From the NCBI RefSeq assembly GCF_039528515.1, contig NZ_BAAALT010000034.1, positions 1 to 64,000 on the forward strand: a DNA stretch of 64,000 nt, read 5' to 3'. This document shows positions 1-10,431 of the stretch, piece after piece (the first letter of the stretch is position 1; each line of letters begins with the position of its first letter). The notes beneath the pieces were generated by a model. The model was not told the DNA's origin and did no database searches. It saw nothing but the letters and a program-made list of their open reading frames with translations. Made by a program: the position numbers and the translations under genes. This DNA is from Luedemannella flava (GTDB lineage Bacteria; Actinomycetota; Actinomycetes; Mycobacteriales; Micromonosporaceae).

Positions 1-1
1 C

Positions 2-352
2 GCGCCGACCGCGAGCGGTGGCGGCGCGGTGGCCGGCGGCCTGACCGCCAGCTACCGCACGAGCAAGCCGTCGCTGCTCGGCCTTCTCGGCTACCAGGGC
101 GAGATCACGATCCGCAATCCGACGTCGAAGCCGACCGGGTCGTGGACGGTGGTCGTCGAGCTGCCCGGCGGGAACCAGGTGACCACCGCCGACGGCGCGC
201 TCTACCTGCGCAAGGACGGACAGTACTGGTTCATCCCGCCCGGCGAGGGAATCATCGGGCCCGGCGGCTCGTACGTGTTCACGTTCGACGTGAGCGGCGT
301 GCTCACGGGCCGCCCGATTTCTTGCGCGGTCAACGACCGCCCCTGCGCCTAG
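2..352 (+). CDS. C-terminal part of a secreted protein with a CBM2-like cellulose-binding module (5' truncated)
   Basis: The reading frame is open from base 2 to the TAG at 350-352, so the gene starts before the window. The visible 116 residues begin with a short Ala/Gly/Ser-rich linker and continue into a beta-rich domain with the sequence style of family 2 carbohydrate-binding modules: a YRTS start, EITIRNPTSKPTGSW strand, conserved Trp residues and two closing cysteines. The module would tether an upstream catalytic domain to cellulose or chitin outside the cell. The catalytic part is not visible, so the enzyme class is unknown. Confidence 0.7.
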   Translation, partial: APTASGGGAVAGGLTASYRTSKPSLLGLLGYQGEITIRNPTSKPTGSWTVVVELPGGNQVTTADGALYLRKDGQYWFIPPGEGIIGPGGSYVFTFDVSGVLTGRPISCAVNDRPCA

Positions 353-439
353 GCCGAATCGACCCAGCCGGTACCTGTCGAGGTGTAGCGTCGTCGAGGG
401 GATATTTCACCCATACGTGTACCAATGGGGGTCTCGGAC

Positions 440-1015
440 ATGCGCGCATCGTTCGATAAGTTGATCTCGTGGACCGGAATTCTGCTGGCGGGCCTTCTCC
501 TCGTCACGGGCGGGGTGCTGCTCTACACCGCCAGCTACATCAACGGTGAGGTGGAGAAACAGCTCGCTATCCAGGACATCACGATGCCTCAGGGCCCGGC
601 CCTGGAGTCACTTCCGGAAGAGGACCGCAAGGCGCTGGAGCCCTACGCCGGAAGTCCGATGGACACCGGGCCGGAGGCCCGGGCATATGCGGACCACTAC
701 ATCCTGGCGCACCTCAACAAGGCATCCGGCGGCAAGACGTACGAAGAGGTCAGCGGTGCGTACCTCAAGATGACACCGGAGCAGAAGGCCAGCCCGGAGG
801 GCCAGGCGGCGGCGCAGCTGCGCCAGACCATGTTCATGGGCAACACGCTGCGGGGCCTGCTGCTGTTCGGGGCCGCGTTCGCGACCATGGGTACGATCGC
901 CGGCTACGCGGCGATCGGCGCGTTCGTGGCGGCCGTGATCCTGCTGGTCCTCGGCGTCCTCGGCCTGCGGCACGCGAGCCGCCTGGAGAAGGCCGGCGCC
1001 GGCAACCAGCTGTGA
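440..1015 (+). CDS. Small membrane protein with two hydrophobic segments, function unknown
   Basis: The protein has about 190 residues. A first transmembrane helix lies near residues 10-35, followed by an extracytoplasmic domain of roughly 95 residues rich in charged and proline residues, and then a long hydrophobic stretch near the C-terminus that can form two helices. I prefer the ATG at 440 because a GGGGG run sits 8 bases before it; an in-frame ATG at 425 is possible. I recognise no family. It stands alone, convergent with the CO dehydrogenase operon. Confidence 0.6.
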   Translation: MRASFDKLISWTGILLAGLLLVTGGVLLYTASYINGEVEKQLAIQDITMPQGPALESLPEEDRKALEPYAGSPMDTGPEARAYADHYILAHLNKASGGKTYEEVSGAYLKMTPEQKASPEGQAAAQLRQTMFMGNTLRGLLLFGAAFATMGTIAGYAAIGAFVAAVILLVLGVLGLRHASRLEKAGAGNQL

Positions 1016-1023
1016 CCGCTCGG

Positions 1024-1242
1024 TCAGCCGTCCAGAAGCGATCCGAAACGGTCGTCCGCGCCAGCGAGGCCCTTCGGTGAATCGGGGTCGCGGGCCCGCT
1101 CGGGCCCGCCCTCCAACTGGTCGGCGAAGCTGACCCGGCTGTGTTCGGCGGCGAAGTCCGGCTCGAAGTCGGCGGCACCGGCCGCCATCAGCTCGACCAT
1201 CATCGCGAAGTCGTTCGGCGGCTGGACGGTTTGTTGCGACAT
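1024..1242 (-). CDS. Small acidic protein at the 3' end of the cox operon, unknown function
   Basis: This is a 72-residue acidic protein starting MSQQTVQPPNDF. A purine-rich GGGGGGTGA sits just upstream of the ATG, and the gene begins 16 bases after the coxE-like stop codon, so it is probably the last gene of the CO dehydrogenase operon. It has no predicted membrane segment, signal peptide or cysteines. I do not recognise a family. Its position suggests a minor accessory role, but this is inference only. Confidence 0.5.
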   Translation of the reverse strand: MSQQTVQPPNDFAMMVELMAAGAADFEPDFAAEHSRVSFADQLEGGPERARDPDSPKGLAGADDRFGSLLDG

Positions 1243-1258
1243 ATCGGTCACCCCCCGG

Positions 1259-2485
1259 TCAGCCCGACTGTACCCGCCCCGAGCCGCCCGAATCCCGCCG
1301 TCGGGTGACCCGGGTCCCCGCGAGCGCGGCGAGCAGGCCGTCGAGGGCGTCCAAGGAGTGGGCGCTAACCACCTCGTCGCAGTACGGCCACGCCGCCGCC
1401 ATGCCGCGCACCAGCGGCTCATAGCGCGGGCTCTTCGTGCGCGGGTTCGCCCACACGATCCGGTACGCCAGCCGCGACAGGCGCGCCATTTCCGCCGCGA
1501 CGAGCCCCGGATCCCCGGTGTCCCACCCATCCGACACGATCAGCACCACCGCGCCCCGCGCCACTCCCCGGGCCGCGAAATCGCGATTGAACCGGGCCAG
1601 CGCGGAGCCGAGCCGGGTGCCGCCCGACCAGTCCGGCGCGGCCCGCCCGGCCCGCTCCAGCGCCACCTCCGGCCGCACCCGCGACAGGGCCCGGGTCAGC
1701 CGCGTGAGGCGGGTCGCGAACGTGAACACCTCCGCGCCCCTCGCGCCCGCCGCGCAGTACACGAGCTGCAGCAGCGCGCGGGCGTAGGGCTCCATCGACC
1801 CGGAGATGTCGCACAGGACCACGAGCCGGCGGGGCCGGTCGCGGCGGCGCCGGGTGACCAGCCGCGCCGGGTAACCGCCGTTGCGCAACGCTCCGCGCAG
1901 CGTGGCGCGCAGGTCGACCCGGGTGCCCCCGGCACCGGGCGAGAACCGGCGGCCGCGCCGGGGCGGCGTGGCGACCGCGAGCTGCCGCATGAGCACCGAC
2001 AGGCGGGCCAGCTCCCCCGGCGCCAGCGCGCCGAAGTCCCGCCCACCGAGCCGCTCCGCGTCCGCGGCCAGCGCGGCGACCGGCCGCTCGTGCTCCGGCT
2101 CGTCCGTCTCACCGGCGCGGGGCCGCGTCGACCACGACCCGCCCGCCATGCCGCCGGGAGACGGCGGTGACCCGGGGCCACCCGGCGCGCCCGACGGCGG
2201 GCCAGACGACGGCTCCAGCGGCGCGTTGGCCTGGTCGCCGCGGAACGTGGCCGGGTCGGCCACGCCCCCGAACACCAGGGCGAGGATCCGGTCCAGGCGC
2301 GCGATGTCGGCCGGGTCGGCGATCAGCGTCGCCAGGGCCAGGTCGCGCAGCTCGCGCGTCGTGGTCGGCGACGTGAGGGTCACCGCGGCCGCGAACCGGG
2401 CCGTGCGGTCGGGGCCGACGGCCAGGCCCGACTCGCGGGCCAGCGCGCCCAGCCGGGCGACGATGGCGGCCAGGTCCGCGGTCAC
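1259..2485 (-). CDS. coxE: VWA-domain protein, CoxE-like CO dehydrogenase maturation factor
   Basis: This is a 408-residue protein. The N-terminal part is helical, followed by a Pro/Gly-rich linker and a von Willebrand A domain with a MIDAS motif: DISGSM near residue 226, a Thr in GGTRLGSAL and an Asp in IVSDGWD. CoxE proteins work with the AAA+ protein CoxD to insert or mature the Mo/Cu active site of CO dehydrogenase. The gene follows the coxD-like gene by 19 bases on the same strand. The family assignment is firm; the exact biochemical step is taken from the Oligotropha system. Confidence 0.88.
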   Translation of the reverse strand: MTADLAAIVARLGALARESGLAVGPDRTARFAAAVTLTSPTTTRELRDLALATLIADPADIARLDRILALVFGGVADPATFRGDQANAPLEPSSGPPSGAPGGPGSPPSPGGMAGGSWSTRPRAGETDEPEHERPVAALAADAERLGGRDFGALAPGELARLSVLMRQLAVATPPRRGRRFSPGAGGTRVDLRATLRGALRNGGYPARLVTRRRRDRPRRLVVLCDISGSMEPYARALLQLVYCAAGARGAEVFTFATRLTRLTRALSRVRPEVALERAGRAAPDWSGGTRLGSALARFNRDFAARGVARGAVVLIVSDGWDTGDPGLVAAEMARLSRLAYRIVWANPRTKSPRYEPLVRGMAAAWPYCDEVVSAHSLDALDGLLAALAGTRVTRRRDSGGSGRVQSG

Positions 2486-2504
2486 CGGCGGGCCGCGTTC
2501 GCGC

Positions 2505-3368
2505 TCATTCGGCCAGGATCGCGTCGAGGCCGGCGCCCACCGCGACCGCGCGGTCCTCGTCGTACTTGAGGACCGTGCCCAGCGTCGGCGCGACCGACTC
2601 CTGCGTGAGGTCGCGGATGCCGAGGACCTGCAGGGCGCCGGCCCAGCTGATCGCCTCGGCCACGCCGGGCGGCTTGGTCAGGTCCAGGGCGCGCAGCCGC
2701 GACACCCCGACCGCGACCCGACGGGCCAGGAACTCGGTCGTGTCCGGCACCCGCCGGCGCACGATCTCGGCGACCCGGTCGGCGTCGGGATACCCGATCC
2801 AGTGGTACAGGCAGCGGCGCTTGAGAGCGTCGTGCAGGTCGCGGGTGCGGTTGGAGGTCAGGATCGCCACCGGCGGCACGACCGCGTACTGCGTACCCAG
2901 CTCGGGAATCGTCACCGAGCCCTCGGCGAGCAGCTCGAACAGGTACGCCTCGAACTCGTCGTCGGCCCGGTCGACCTCGTCGATGAGCAGCACCGCCGGC
3001 ACGGGCCCGGGGTACTGCAGCGCCGCGAGCAGCGGCCGGGGCAGCAGGAAGTCCGGGCCGAACAGGTCGGCCTCGGCGAGCTTCTCCCCGCGCGCCTCGG
3101 CCAGCCGGATCGCCAGCAACTGCCGGGGATAGTTCCACTCGTACAGGGCCTCGGCCGAGGTCAGGCCCTCGTAGCACTGCAGCCGGATCAGTGGCGTGTC
3201 CAGGGCGGCCGCGAGGGCCTTGGCGGCGGCGGTCTTGCCGACGCCGGGCTCGCCCTCCAGGAGCAGTGGCTGGCCCATGCGCACGGCGAGGAACAGCGCG
3301 GTTGCGAGGGTGTCGTCGGCCAGGTACCCGGCGTCGGACAGTCCGGTGCGAAGTTCAGCGATGCTCAC
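2505..3368 (-). CDS. coxD: MoxR-type AAA+ ATPase, CoxD-like
   Basis: This is a 287-residue AAA+ protein with Walker A GEPGVGKT near residue 40, Walker B VLLIDEVDRAD near residue 120 and a sensor-like ILTSNRTRDL segment. In CO dehydrogenase operons CoxD is an ATP-driven chaperone needed to build the sulfur-bridged copper-molybdenum site. Placement directly before coxE supports this over a general MoxR role. The start lies 29 bases after the stop of the XdhC-like gene, consistent with one transcript. Confidence 0.9.
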   Translation of the reverse strand: MSIAELRTGLSDAGYLADDTLATALFLAVRMGQPLLLEGEPGVGKTAAAKALAAALDTPLIRLQCYEGLTSAEALYEWNYPRQLLAIRLAEARGEKLAEADLFGPDFLLPRPLLAALQYPGPVPAVLLIDEVDRADDEFEAYLFELLAEGSVTIPELGTQYAVVPPVAILTSNRTRDLHDALKRRCLYHWIGYPDADRVAEIVRRRVPDTTEFLARRVAVGVSRLRALDLTKPPGVAEAISWAGALQVLGIRDLTQESVAPTLGTVLKYDEDRAVAVGAGLDAILAE

Positions 3369-3397
3369 GAATCACTCCGCCAGGGTCGCATGCGTGG

Positions 3398-4333
3398 TCA
3401 CGCGACGTACCGCTGCGGGTCGGCCTCGAAGCGCTTCCTGCAGCCGGGCGCGCAGAAGTAATAGGTCGTCCCGTCGTACTCGGAGTGCAGGCTCGACGGC
3501 ACCGCCGCGACCTCCATGTGGCAGATCGGGTCGATCGCCACAGCCGGCGGGGCGACCGGCGCGGCCATGGTCAGCAGCCCGCCGCCGGACGCCGGGACCG
3601 TGGTCAGGTGGGGCAGCTTGCCGGCCCGGGCCGCGACGAGTTCGGCGAGGATCGTCACGGCGACCTCCATGGGCGTGCGCGCCCCGAGGTCGAGGCCGGC
3701 CGGGGTCTTCACCCGCGCGCGCTGCGCGGCCGGCACCGGCAGGTCGGCGACCACCGCGCTGCCGCGCTTCGGGCTCGCCACCAGCGCGACGTACGGCACT
3801 CCCGCGAGGAGCGCCTCGACGAGCACCCGCTCCTCGTCGCGTCCGTGCGCCGCGACGACCACGCCGGTCGCGTCGTCGGCGACCTCGCCGTCGGTGGTCA
3901 CCGCGTAGCCGGCCGCGCGGGCCAGGTCGACGAGCGCGGCCGCGATCGGCGCGTCGCCGTGGACGTGCAGCAGGGCGGCGGGCAACACGGGCTCCAGGAA
4001 GATGTCCAGCGTCCCGCCGGACAGGCACGGATTGGCGACGACGACCAGGCCGTCGGAGTCGCTGACCGCGGTCTCCACCGCGTCGTCGGTCGGGGTGATG
4101 CGCAGCAGCGTCGACTCGCCCGAACCGAGCAGCGCCAACCCCTGCGCCCGCACGGTGGTCTCCGCGCAGACGCCGCCGACGAACCCCTCGATGGTGCCGT
4201 CGGCCAGCACGATGGCCCGGTCGCCCGCCTTGGCGCTGGTGGGGCGCCGCGCGCGGACGACGGTGGCGAGGACGAACGGCGTGCGCTGGTTGCGCAGCCC
4301 GTCCGCCCTCGCCAACACGTCAGTCTGATTCAT
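3398..4333 (-). CDS. XdhC/CoxI-family molybdoenzyme maturation protein with a C-terminal YHS domain
   Basis: The first roughly 260 residues match the XdhC/CoxI family, including the VGGVCAETTVRAQ segment and a Rossmann-like C-terminal half. These proteins bind molybdenum cofactor and promote its sulfuration or loading into xanthine or CO dehydrogenases. The last 45 residues form a YHS domain (DPICHMEV, then YYFCAPGCRKRFEADP), a small metal-binding module. The ATG at 4333 is the conservative start; a TTG at 4348 gives five more residues but lies too close to AGAAGGA. The gene sits between coxL and coxD, so it is most likely dedicated to this CO dehydrogenase. Confidence 0.85.
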   Translation of the reverse strand: MNQTDVLARADGLRNQRTPFVLATVVRARRPTSAKAGDRAIVLADGTIEGFVGGVCAETTVRAQGLALLGSGESTLLRITPTDDAVETAVSDSDGLVVVANPCLSGGTLDIFLEPVLPAALLHVHGDAPIAAALVDLARAAGYAVTTDGEVADDATGVVVAAHGRDEERVLVEALLAGVPYVALVASPKRGSAVVADLPVPAAQRARVKTPAGLDLGARTPMEVAVTILAELVAARAGKLPHLTTVPASGGGLLTMAAPVAPPAVAIDPICHMEVAAVPSSLHSEYDGTTYYFCAPGCRKRFEADPQRYVA

Positions 4334-4362
4334 AGGATTACAGTGCAATTCCTTCTAGGGCC

Positions 4363-6755
4363 CTAAAGGGCCATGTCAGTCCGCAGCGGCCGGCCCTGGG
4401 TGAGCGACCAGACGTTCGCCGGGGTCAGCGGCATGTCGGCGTGCGTGACACCCCACGGCTTGAGGGCGTCGAGCACCGCGTTGACGATGGCCGCCGGCGA
4501 ACCGACCGTGGCCGACTCACCCACGCCCTTGGCGCCGATCGGGTGGTGCGGCGACGGCGTGACCGTCTCGCCCAGCTCCCACGACGGGCACTCCAACGAC
4601 GTCGGCAGCAGGTAGTCCATGAAGGACGACCCCAGGTGGTTGCCGTCGTTGTCGAACGCCATGACCTGCATGAGCGCCATGCCGATGCCGTCCGCCAGGC
4701 CGCCGTGGATCTGCCCCTCGACGATCATCGGGTTGATCCGCACCCCGCAGTCGTCGACCGCGATGAACCGGCGCACCTTCACCACACCCGTGCCCGGGTC
4801 CACGTCCACGACCGCGATGTACGCCCCGAACGGGTACGTCAGGTTGGGCGGGTTGTAGACGCAGGTGGCGTCGAGGTGACCCTCCACGCCCTCGGGCAGC
4901 TCCAGCGCCCCGTGCGCGGCCATGGCGATCTCGGTGATCGTCTTGCCCTGCTCCGGGTCGCCCTTGACGAACCAGCGGCCCTGCTCCCACTCCAGGTCCT
5001 CGTGGCTGACCTCGAGCATCGCGGCGGCCACCAGCTTGGCCCGGTCGCGGACCTTGCGGGCCACCACGGCCGTCGCCCCGCCGGACACCGGCGTGGACCG
5101 CGAACCGTAGGTGCCCAGCCCGAACGGGGTCTGGTCGGTGTCGCCGTGCACGACCTCGATGTCCAGGGTCGGAATGCCGAGCTCCTGCGACACGATCTGC
5201 GCGAACGTCGTCTCGTGCCCCTGACCCTGCGACTGGCAGGACAGGCGCAGCACCGCCTTGCCGGTCGGGTGCACCCGCAGTTCGGCACCGTCGGCCATGC
5301 CCAGGCCGAGGATGTCCATGTGCTTGCGGGGGCCCGCGCCGACGCCCTCGGTGAAGAAGCTGATGCCGATGCCGGTCAGCGTGCCGCCGCGCTCGCCGGA
5401 CTCCCACGCGAGGCGCTGCGAGCGCTGCTCGTCGCGCAGCTTGTCGTACCCGGCGATCTCCATCGCCTTGCGCAGCGTCGTCGGGTAGTCGCCCGAGTCG
5501 TACTCCCAGCCGGTGGGCGTCGTGTACGGGAACTGCTCGGGCTGGATGAGGTTGCGCAGGCGCAGCTCGGCCGGGTCCATGCCCAGCTTCGTGGCCAGCG
5601 CGTCCACCATGCGCTCGACCAGGTACACGGCCTCGGTGATCCGGAACGAGCAGGCGTACGCGACGCCGCCCGGCGCCTTGTTCGTGTACACGGCCGTGAC
5701 GTTGCACCACGCCGCGCCGTAGTCGTAGGACCCGGTGAAGATGTGGAAGAAGCCGGCCGGGAACTTGGTCGGCTGGGCCACGCCGTTGAACGCGCCGTGG
5801 TCGGCCAGGACGTTCACCTTCAGGCCCAGGATCTTGCCCTCGGCGGTCGCGGCGATCTCACCGGACATGTGGTAGTCGCGGGCGAACGCCGTACTCACCA
5901 GGTTCTCCGAACGGTCCTCCATCCACTTCACCGGCTTGCCGGTGACGATCGTGCCGACGACCGCGAGGACGTACCCGGGGTAGATGCCGACCTTGCCGCC
6001 GAAGCCGCCGCCGATGTCCGGCGAGATGATGCGGATCTTCTGCTCGGGCAGCCCGGCGACGATCGCGTACAGCGTGCGGTGGGCGTGGGGCGCCTGGGTG
6101 GTGGTCCACACGGTGAGCTTGCCGGTGACCTTGTCCAGGTGGGCGACGGAACCGCAGGTCTCCAGCGGCGCCGGGTGCACGCGCGGGTAGAGGATCTCCT
6201 CCTTGACGACCACGTCCGCGGCGGCGAAGGCGGCGTCGGTCTTCGCCGCGTCACCGGCCTGCCAGTCGTAGATGTGGTTGTCGGCCTTGCCCTCCTTGTC
6301 ATCGCGGATGACCGGGGCGCCGGCGTCCAGCGCGGTCTTCGCGTCCGCGATGACGGGCAGCGGCTCGTACTCCACCTCGATCAGTTCGAGGGCGTCGCGG
6401 GCCGAGTACCGGTCCTCGGCGACGACGAAAGCGACCTCCTGGCCCTGGAAGCGCACCTTGTCGGTGGCGAGCACGGCCTGCGTGTCGTACGAGATCGTGG
6501 GCATCCACGCGAGGCCCAGCGTCTCCAGCACAGCGCCGGTGACGACGGCCTTCACCTTCGGGTGCGCCTCGGCGGCGCTGGTGTCGATCGAGACGATCTT
6601 CGCGTGCGCGTACGGGCTGCGCAGGATCGCCAGGTGCAGCATGCCGGGCAGCTGCACGTCGTCGACGTAGTTGCCCTGGCCCCGGATGAACCGCGCGTCC
6701 TCGACGCGCCGCATCCGCCCAAAGCCGATCTTGACATCTTCCTCTGCTGGAGCCG

Positions 6756-6759
<4 letters not shown>
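4363..6759 (-). CDS. coxL: Aerobic CO dehydrogenase large (molybdenum) subunit, form I
   Basis: The protein has 798 residues, the usual CoxL length. It belongs to the xanthine oxidase family and binds molybdopterin cytosine dinucleotide. The active-site loop reads AYACSFR with Cys at residue 370, matching the AYxCSFR signature of form I CO dehydrogenases; form II proteins carry AYRGAGR. The Cys would hold the copper that bridges to molybdenum. The GTG start is set by GGAGGTGACC and overlaps the coxS stop in GTGA. The enzyme oxidises CO to CO2 with electrons passing to CoxS and CoxM. Confidence 0.95.
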
Positions 6760-7237
<478 letters not shown>

Positions 7238-7238
<1 letters not shown>

Positions 7239-8125
7239 CAGGCCTCCTCGACCCGGGCGCGACCGGCCGCGCGGCGCAGCGCGCGCACGGTCAGCTCCTT
7301 GGCCAGGTGTCGCTTGTAGTCGACCGGTCCGCGCTGGTCGGCGGCCGGGTTGCAGGTGCGGGCCGCGATCTCGCCGGCCGCGGCGAAGTTCTCCTCGGTG
7401 GCGAGCTTGCCGCGCAGGAACTCCTCGGCCTCCGGCACGATGTAGTGCTCCGCGCCCACGGCCGTCAGGCCCAGACCCACGTCGTCGATCGAGTACCCGG
7501 CGACGCCGCTGGTGAGCCACAACGCGGCCGCGGCCGCCGCGGCACCCCAGTCGCCGGCGCGCCGCTCGACCTTCTCGTACGCCGACGACCCGCCCGGGCG
7601 GATCGGGATGCGCACCTCGGTGAGCAGCTCGCCCGCCTCCACGACCGTCTCGTAGGGACCGACGTGCAGCTCGCGGACCGGCACGGTACGCGAGCCCTCG
7701 CGGTTGCGGATCACGACGGTCGCGCCCAGCGCCACCAGTGCCGCGGGCAGGTCCTCGGCCGGGTCGGCCTGGCACAGCGAGCCGCCGACGGTGCCCCAGT
7801 TGCGCACGATCGGGTCGGCGATGACGCGCTCCGCCTCGACGAGCACCGCGAAATGCTCGGCGACCAGCGGCGAGGTGAGCACGTCGACGTGGCGGGTCAG
7901 GGCGCCCACGGCGAGTGAGTCGCCGTCGGTGCGCAGATACGCCAGGTCGGTGAGCCCGTTGATGTCGATGAGCGCGTCCGGCCGGGCCAGGCGCAGTTTC
8001 ATCATCGGGATGAGGCTGTGCCCGCCGGCGACGACCCGTGCCTCGGGTCCGTGCTCAGCGAGCAGCGCTAAGGCGTGATCGACACTCGTCGCCTTCGCGT
8101 AGTCAAAAGGTGCAGGCACCTGCAT
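7238..8125 (-). CDS. coxM: Aerobic CO dehydrogenase medium (FAD) subunit
   Basis: This is a 295-residue FAD-binding subunit of the CoxM/CutM family. The two flavin contacts expected in the family are visible: AGGHSLIP near residue 33 and TVGGSLCQADPAED near residue 110. It accepts electrons from CoxS and passes them toward the respiratory chain. It is the first gene of the operon, so the promoter should lie in 8126-8276, where I see no clear operator. Confidence 0.93.
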
Positions 8126-8276
8126 GCGCCCTCCAGGTGGGGAAGTGATGCCGGCCGTTGCCGGCGGGAAGGCCTAACTCAGATGCAGAGTCTTGCGAAG
8201 GCCGCCGAAACAATCAATGGTCCGCGATCATTTCTGGGCACTCTGTGAGGCCGGCGTTTGTCCACAGGTGACAAAT

Positions 8277-8729
8277 TCAGGCCAGTCCCGCGACGAGCAG
8301 CGCCGACACCAGCAGCGCGCCCTGGTGCAGCGCCTGGTCGGCGGCGTACATCCCGCACACCGGCGTGGTCAGCTCCGCGAAGCCGGCCGAGCCGGTGGCG
8401 CGCAGCAGCGCGCGCACCGGCCAGCGCCGGTCGAGGAAGCCGTGCGTCGCGGCGGAGAACGCCATTCCCGCGGCGACCCCGGCGACGCTCAGCGGCAGGC
8501 CGAGCACCGCCGCCGTGCCGACGAGCACGACGGTCGCGGTGAGGTGGTAGCCGAACAGGTGGCGGGCCAGCGCGACCGCTCCCGCGCGGCCGGCGGACGC
8601 CTTCTCGTTAGCCTGACTGTCGGTCTGGAACACATGGTCGCCCAACTGGTGGCCGACGAGCAGCGCGACGAGCGCGACCGCGAAAGTCACGGAACGGTAC
8701 AGCACATCTGGATCGACATCGGGGGGCAT
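8277..8729 (-). CDS. DUF3307-like integral membrane protein
   Basis: This is a 150-residue, very hydrophobic protein with four probable helices. The segment HQLGDHVFQTDSQANEKASAG resembles the HxxxDfxLQTDwxAxxK signature of DUF3307 membrane proteins, and a second histidine-containing helix (RHLFGYHLTA) follows. Its function is unknown. It lies between coxM and a LysR gene with about 150 bp on its right-hand (upstream) side facing the cox promoter region, and it is not obviously part of the cox operon. Confidence 0.6.
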   Translation of the reverse strand: MPPDVDPDVLYRSVTFAVALVALLVGHQLGDHVFQTDSQANEKASAGRAGAVALARHLFGYHLTATVVLVGTAAVLGLPLSVAGVAAGMAFSAATHGFLDRRWPVRALLRATGSAGFAELTTPVCGMYAADQALHQGALLVSALLVAGLA

Positions 8730-8796
8730 GACTGTATCGTTCCCCCGCCACGGCCGCTGTTCTGCGTCGTAGGCGACATAGGCGGCGTGTCGGTGC

Positions 8797-9663
8797 TCAC
8801 CGCGGTCCGCCGGCGACCACGCGTCGCGCCAGCTCCACCAGATCCGGGGTACGCCGGTGCGAGAGCCGCTTCGGCCACACCAGATACACCGGTACGGGCG
8901 CCACGCCGGTCAGCGGCACGAACCGTACCCCCGGGTGGTTGTGGGTGTGCGCCGTCCCGGCGGGCGTGACGCCCACCGCGCCACCGGCCGCGATCAGCGT
9001 GAACCACTCGTCGATGTTGTGGGTCTGCACGAACGCGCGGGGCCGCGTCTGTTCCGGCCACAGCTGCGGACTCGTCGTCGCGGTGCCCGTGTCGACCATC
9101 GCGATGGTCTCGTCCCGCAGGTCGGCGAGGTCCAGTTCGCGTTGGCGGGCCAGCGGGTGACCCGCGGGCAGCACGACCCGCCGCGGCTCGTGGTAGATCA
9201 CCTCGACGTGCAGCCGCTCGTCGCCCGGCACGGTGCGCAGCACGGCCACGTCCACCTCGCCCCGGGTGAGCCCCGCGGTCTGGTCGTCGACGCGGTGCAC
9301 GTGCAGTGGCACCTGCGGGTACGCCTCCCGCCAGGCCCGCAGCAGCGGGGTGGTGTGCTCCCCCAGCGCCGCCCACACGTAGCCCAGGCGCAGCGGGCGC
9401 GGGCTCGCGGCCGCCTCGGCGAGCGCGTCGTCGACGGCGGCGAGGATGTTCACGGCCCGCCCGTGGAACACCTCCCCGGCCGGGGTGAGCCGCAGGTGCC
9501 GCGTCGACCGTTCGACGAGGTGCGCGCCGACGCGCTGCTCGAGCTGGCGCAGCGTCCGCGACAGGGCCGGTTGGGTCATCCGCAGGCGGGCGGCGGCACC
9601 CGTGATGGTGCCCTCGGCCGCGATCGCGACCAGGGCCCTGAGGTGCCGCAACTCCACATCCAT
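8797..9663 (-). CDS. LysR-family transcriptional regulator
   Basis: This is a 288-residue protein with an N-terminal winged helix (RHLRALVAIAAEGTITGAAARLRMTQPALSRTL) and a C-terminal periplasmic-binding-like effector domain. The ATG at 9663 gives the standard MDVELRHLR start. LysR regulators often control a neighbouring gene. The closest candidates are the DUF3307 gene and the cox operon beyond it, but no binding motif was identified. Confidence 0.88.
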   Translation of the reverse strand: MDVELRHLRALVAIAAEGTITGAAARLRMTQPALSRTLRQLEQRVGAHLVERSTRHLRLTPAGEVFHGRAVNILAAVDDALAEAAASPRPLRLGYVWAALGEHTTPLLRAWREAYPQVPLHVHRVDDQTAGLTRGEVDVAVLRTVPGDERLHVEVIYHEPRRVVLPAGHPLARQRELDLADLRDETIAMVDTGTATTSPQLWPEQTRPRAFVQTHNIDEWFTLIAAGGAVGVTPAGTAHTHNHPGVRFVPLTGVAPVPVYLVWPKRLSHRRTPDLVELARRVVAGGPR

Positions 9664-9782
9664 GCCTGCAGAGCATAACCACGCCGGCTGTGCCGGCTGT
9701 CGCCGAACCGCTGCGCCGCTCGCTCGCGTACGCCGGGATAGGAGAAGATCGAAACTGGCCGGTGACAGGGTTGGCCTCGTTG

Positions 9783-10385
9783 TCAGTTCGCGGATGGGGT
9801 CGTGCCAATGCCTTCGATAACGATGACGACGGCGTCGGCAATGTCCGGCCAGCTGTCGCCGAGCGCACCGATGGCTTGGGGCGGTGGCACGGCGAGGCCG
9901 AAGAGCGTGGCCAGCAGTACCACGGCAACCTTGCCGGGGTCGACGTCGGCTCGGACCCGACCCAACTGCTGCTCGGCATGCAGGTACTGCGCGAGGAACT
10001 CGGGTGGGCCGGGCTCGGCCGCGTGTGCCGCGGTGGCCGCGCGGGCGAGTTCCGGGTCGGTGAGCATGGCCAGCTCGAACGGCACGATGTCGGCTCGCAG
10101 CGTGGCCAGCCGGGTCAGGCAGTCGGTGAGGTTGCCGGTGACGGTGCCGGTCCCGGCCCGTGTGGGCAGGTCGCGAGCCCATGCGACGGCAGGGCCGCTC
10201 TGCCGGCCGATCGCGGCGACGAACAGGCCGGCCTTGTCGGGGTAGTGCCGGTAGAGCGTGCCTTCGGCGACCCCGGCGGCTTGCGCGATGGCCCGCGTGG
10301 TCGTCTGGGTGTAACCGACTTCCCGGACGAGTCGGATGGTTGCGTCGAGCAGCTTGTCGCGGGTCGCATCGCCACGGGCGGCCAC
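9783..10385 (-). CDS. TetR-family repressor of the adjacent ABC exporter operon
   Basis: This is a 200-residue protein. The HTH at residues 10-57 reads TRDKLLDATIRLVREVGYTQTTTRAIAQAAGVAEGTLYRHY in style, and a ligand-binding helical domain follows. It is the third gene of a minus-strand set, 46 bases after the permease gene. A 12-bp palindrome upstream of the first gene is the probable operator, which would give ligand-responsive autoregulation of the exporter. The inducer is unknown. Confidence 0.88.
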   Translation of the reverse strand: MAARGDATRDKLLDATIRLVREVGYTQTTTRAIAQAAGVAEGTLYRHYPDKAGLFVAAIGRQSGPAVAWARDLPTRAGTGTVTGNLTDCLTRLATLRADIVPFELAMLTDPELARAATAAHAAEPGPPEFLAQYLHAEQQLGRVRADVDPGKVAVVLLATLFGLAVPPPQAIGALGDSWPDIADAVVIVIEGIGTTPSAN

Positions 10386-10431
10386 CTCGGACCCCTCTCC
10401 TTCTCCTCGGAGCGTTCTCGGACGCCGGCTG

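Noticed and set aside
1881..3461. 526-codon plus-strand open frame
   Set aside because: Antisense to coxE and coxD; composition is typical of GC shadow frames.
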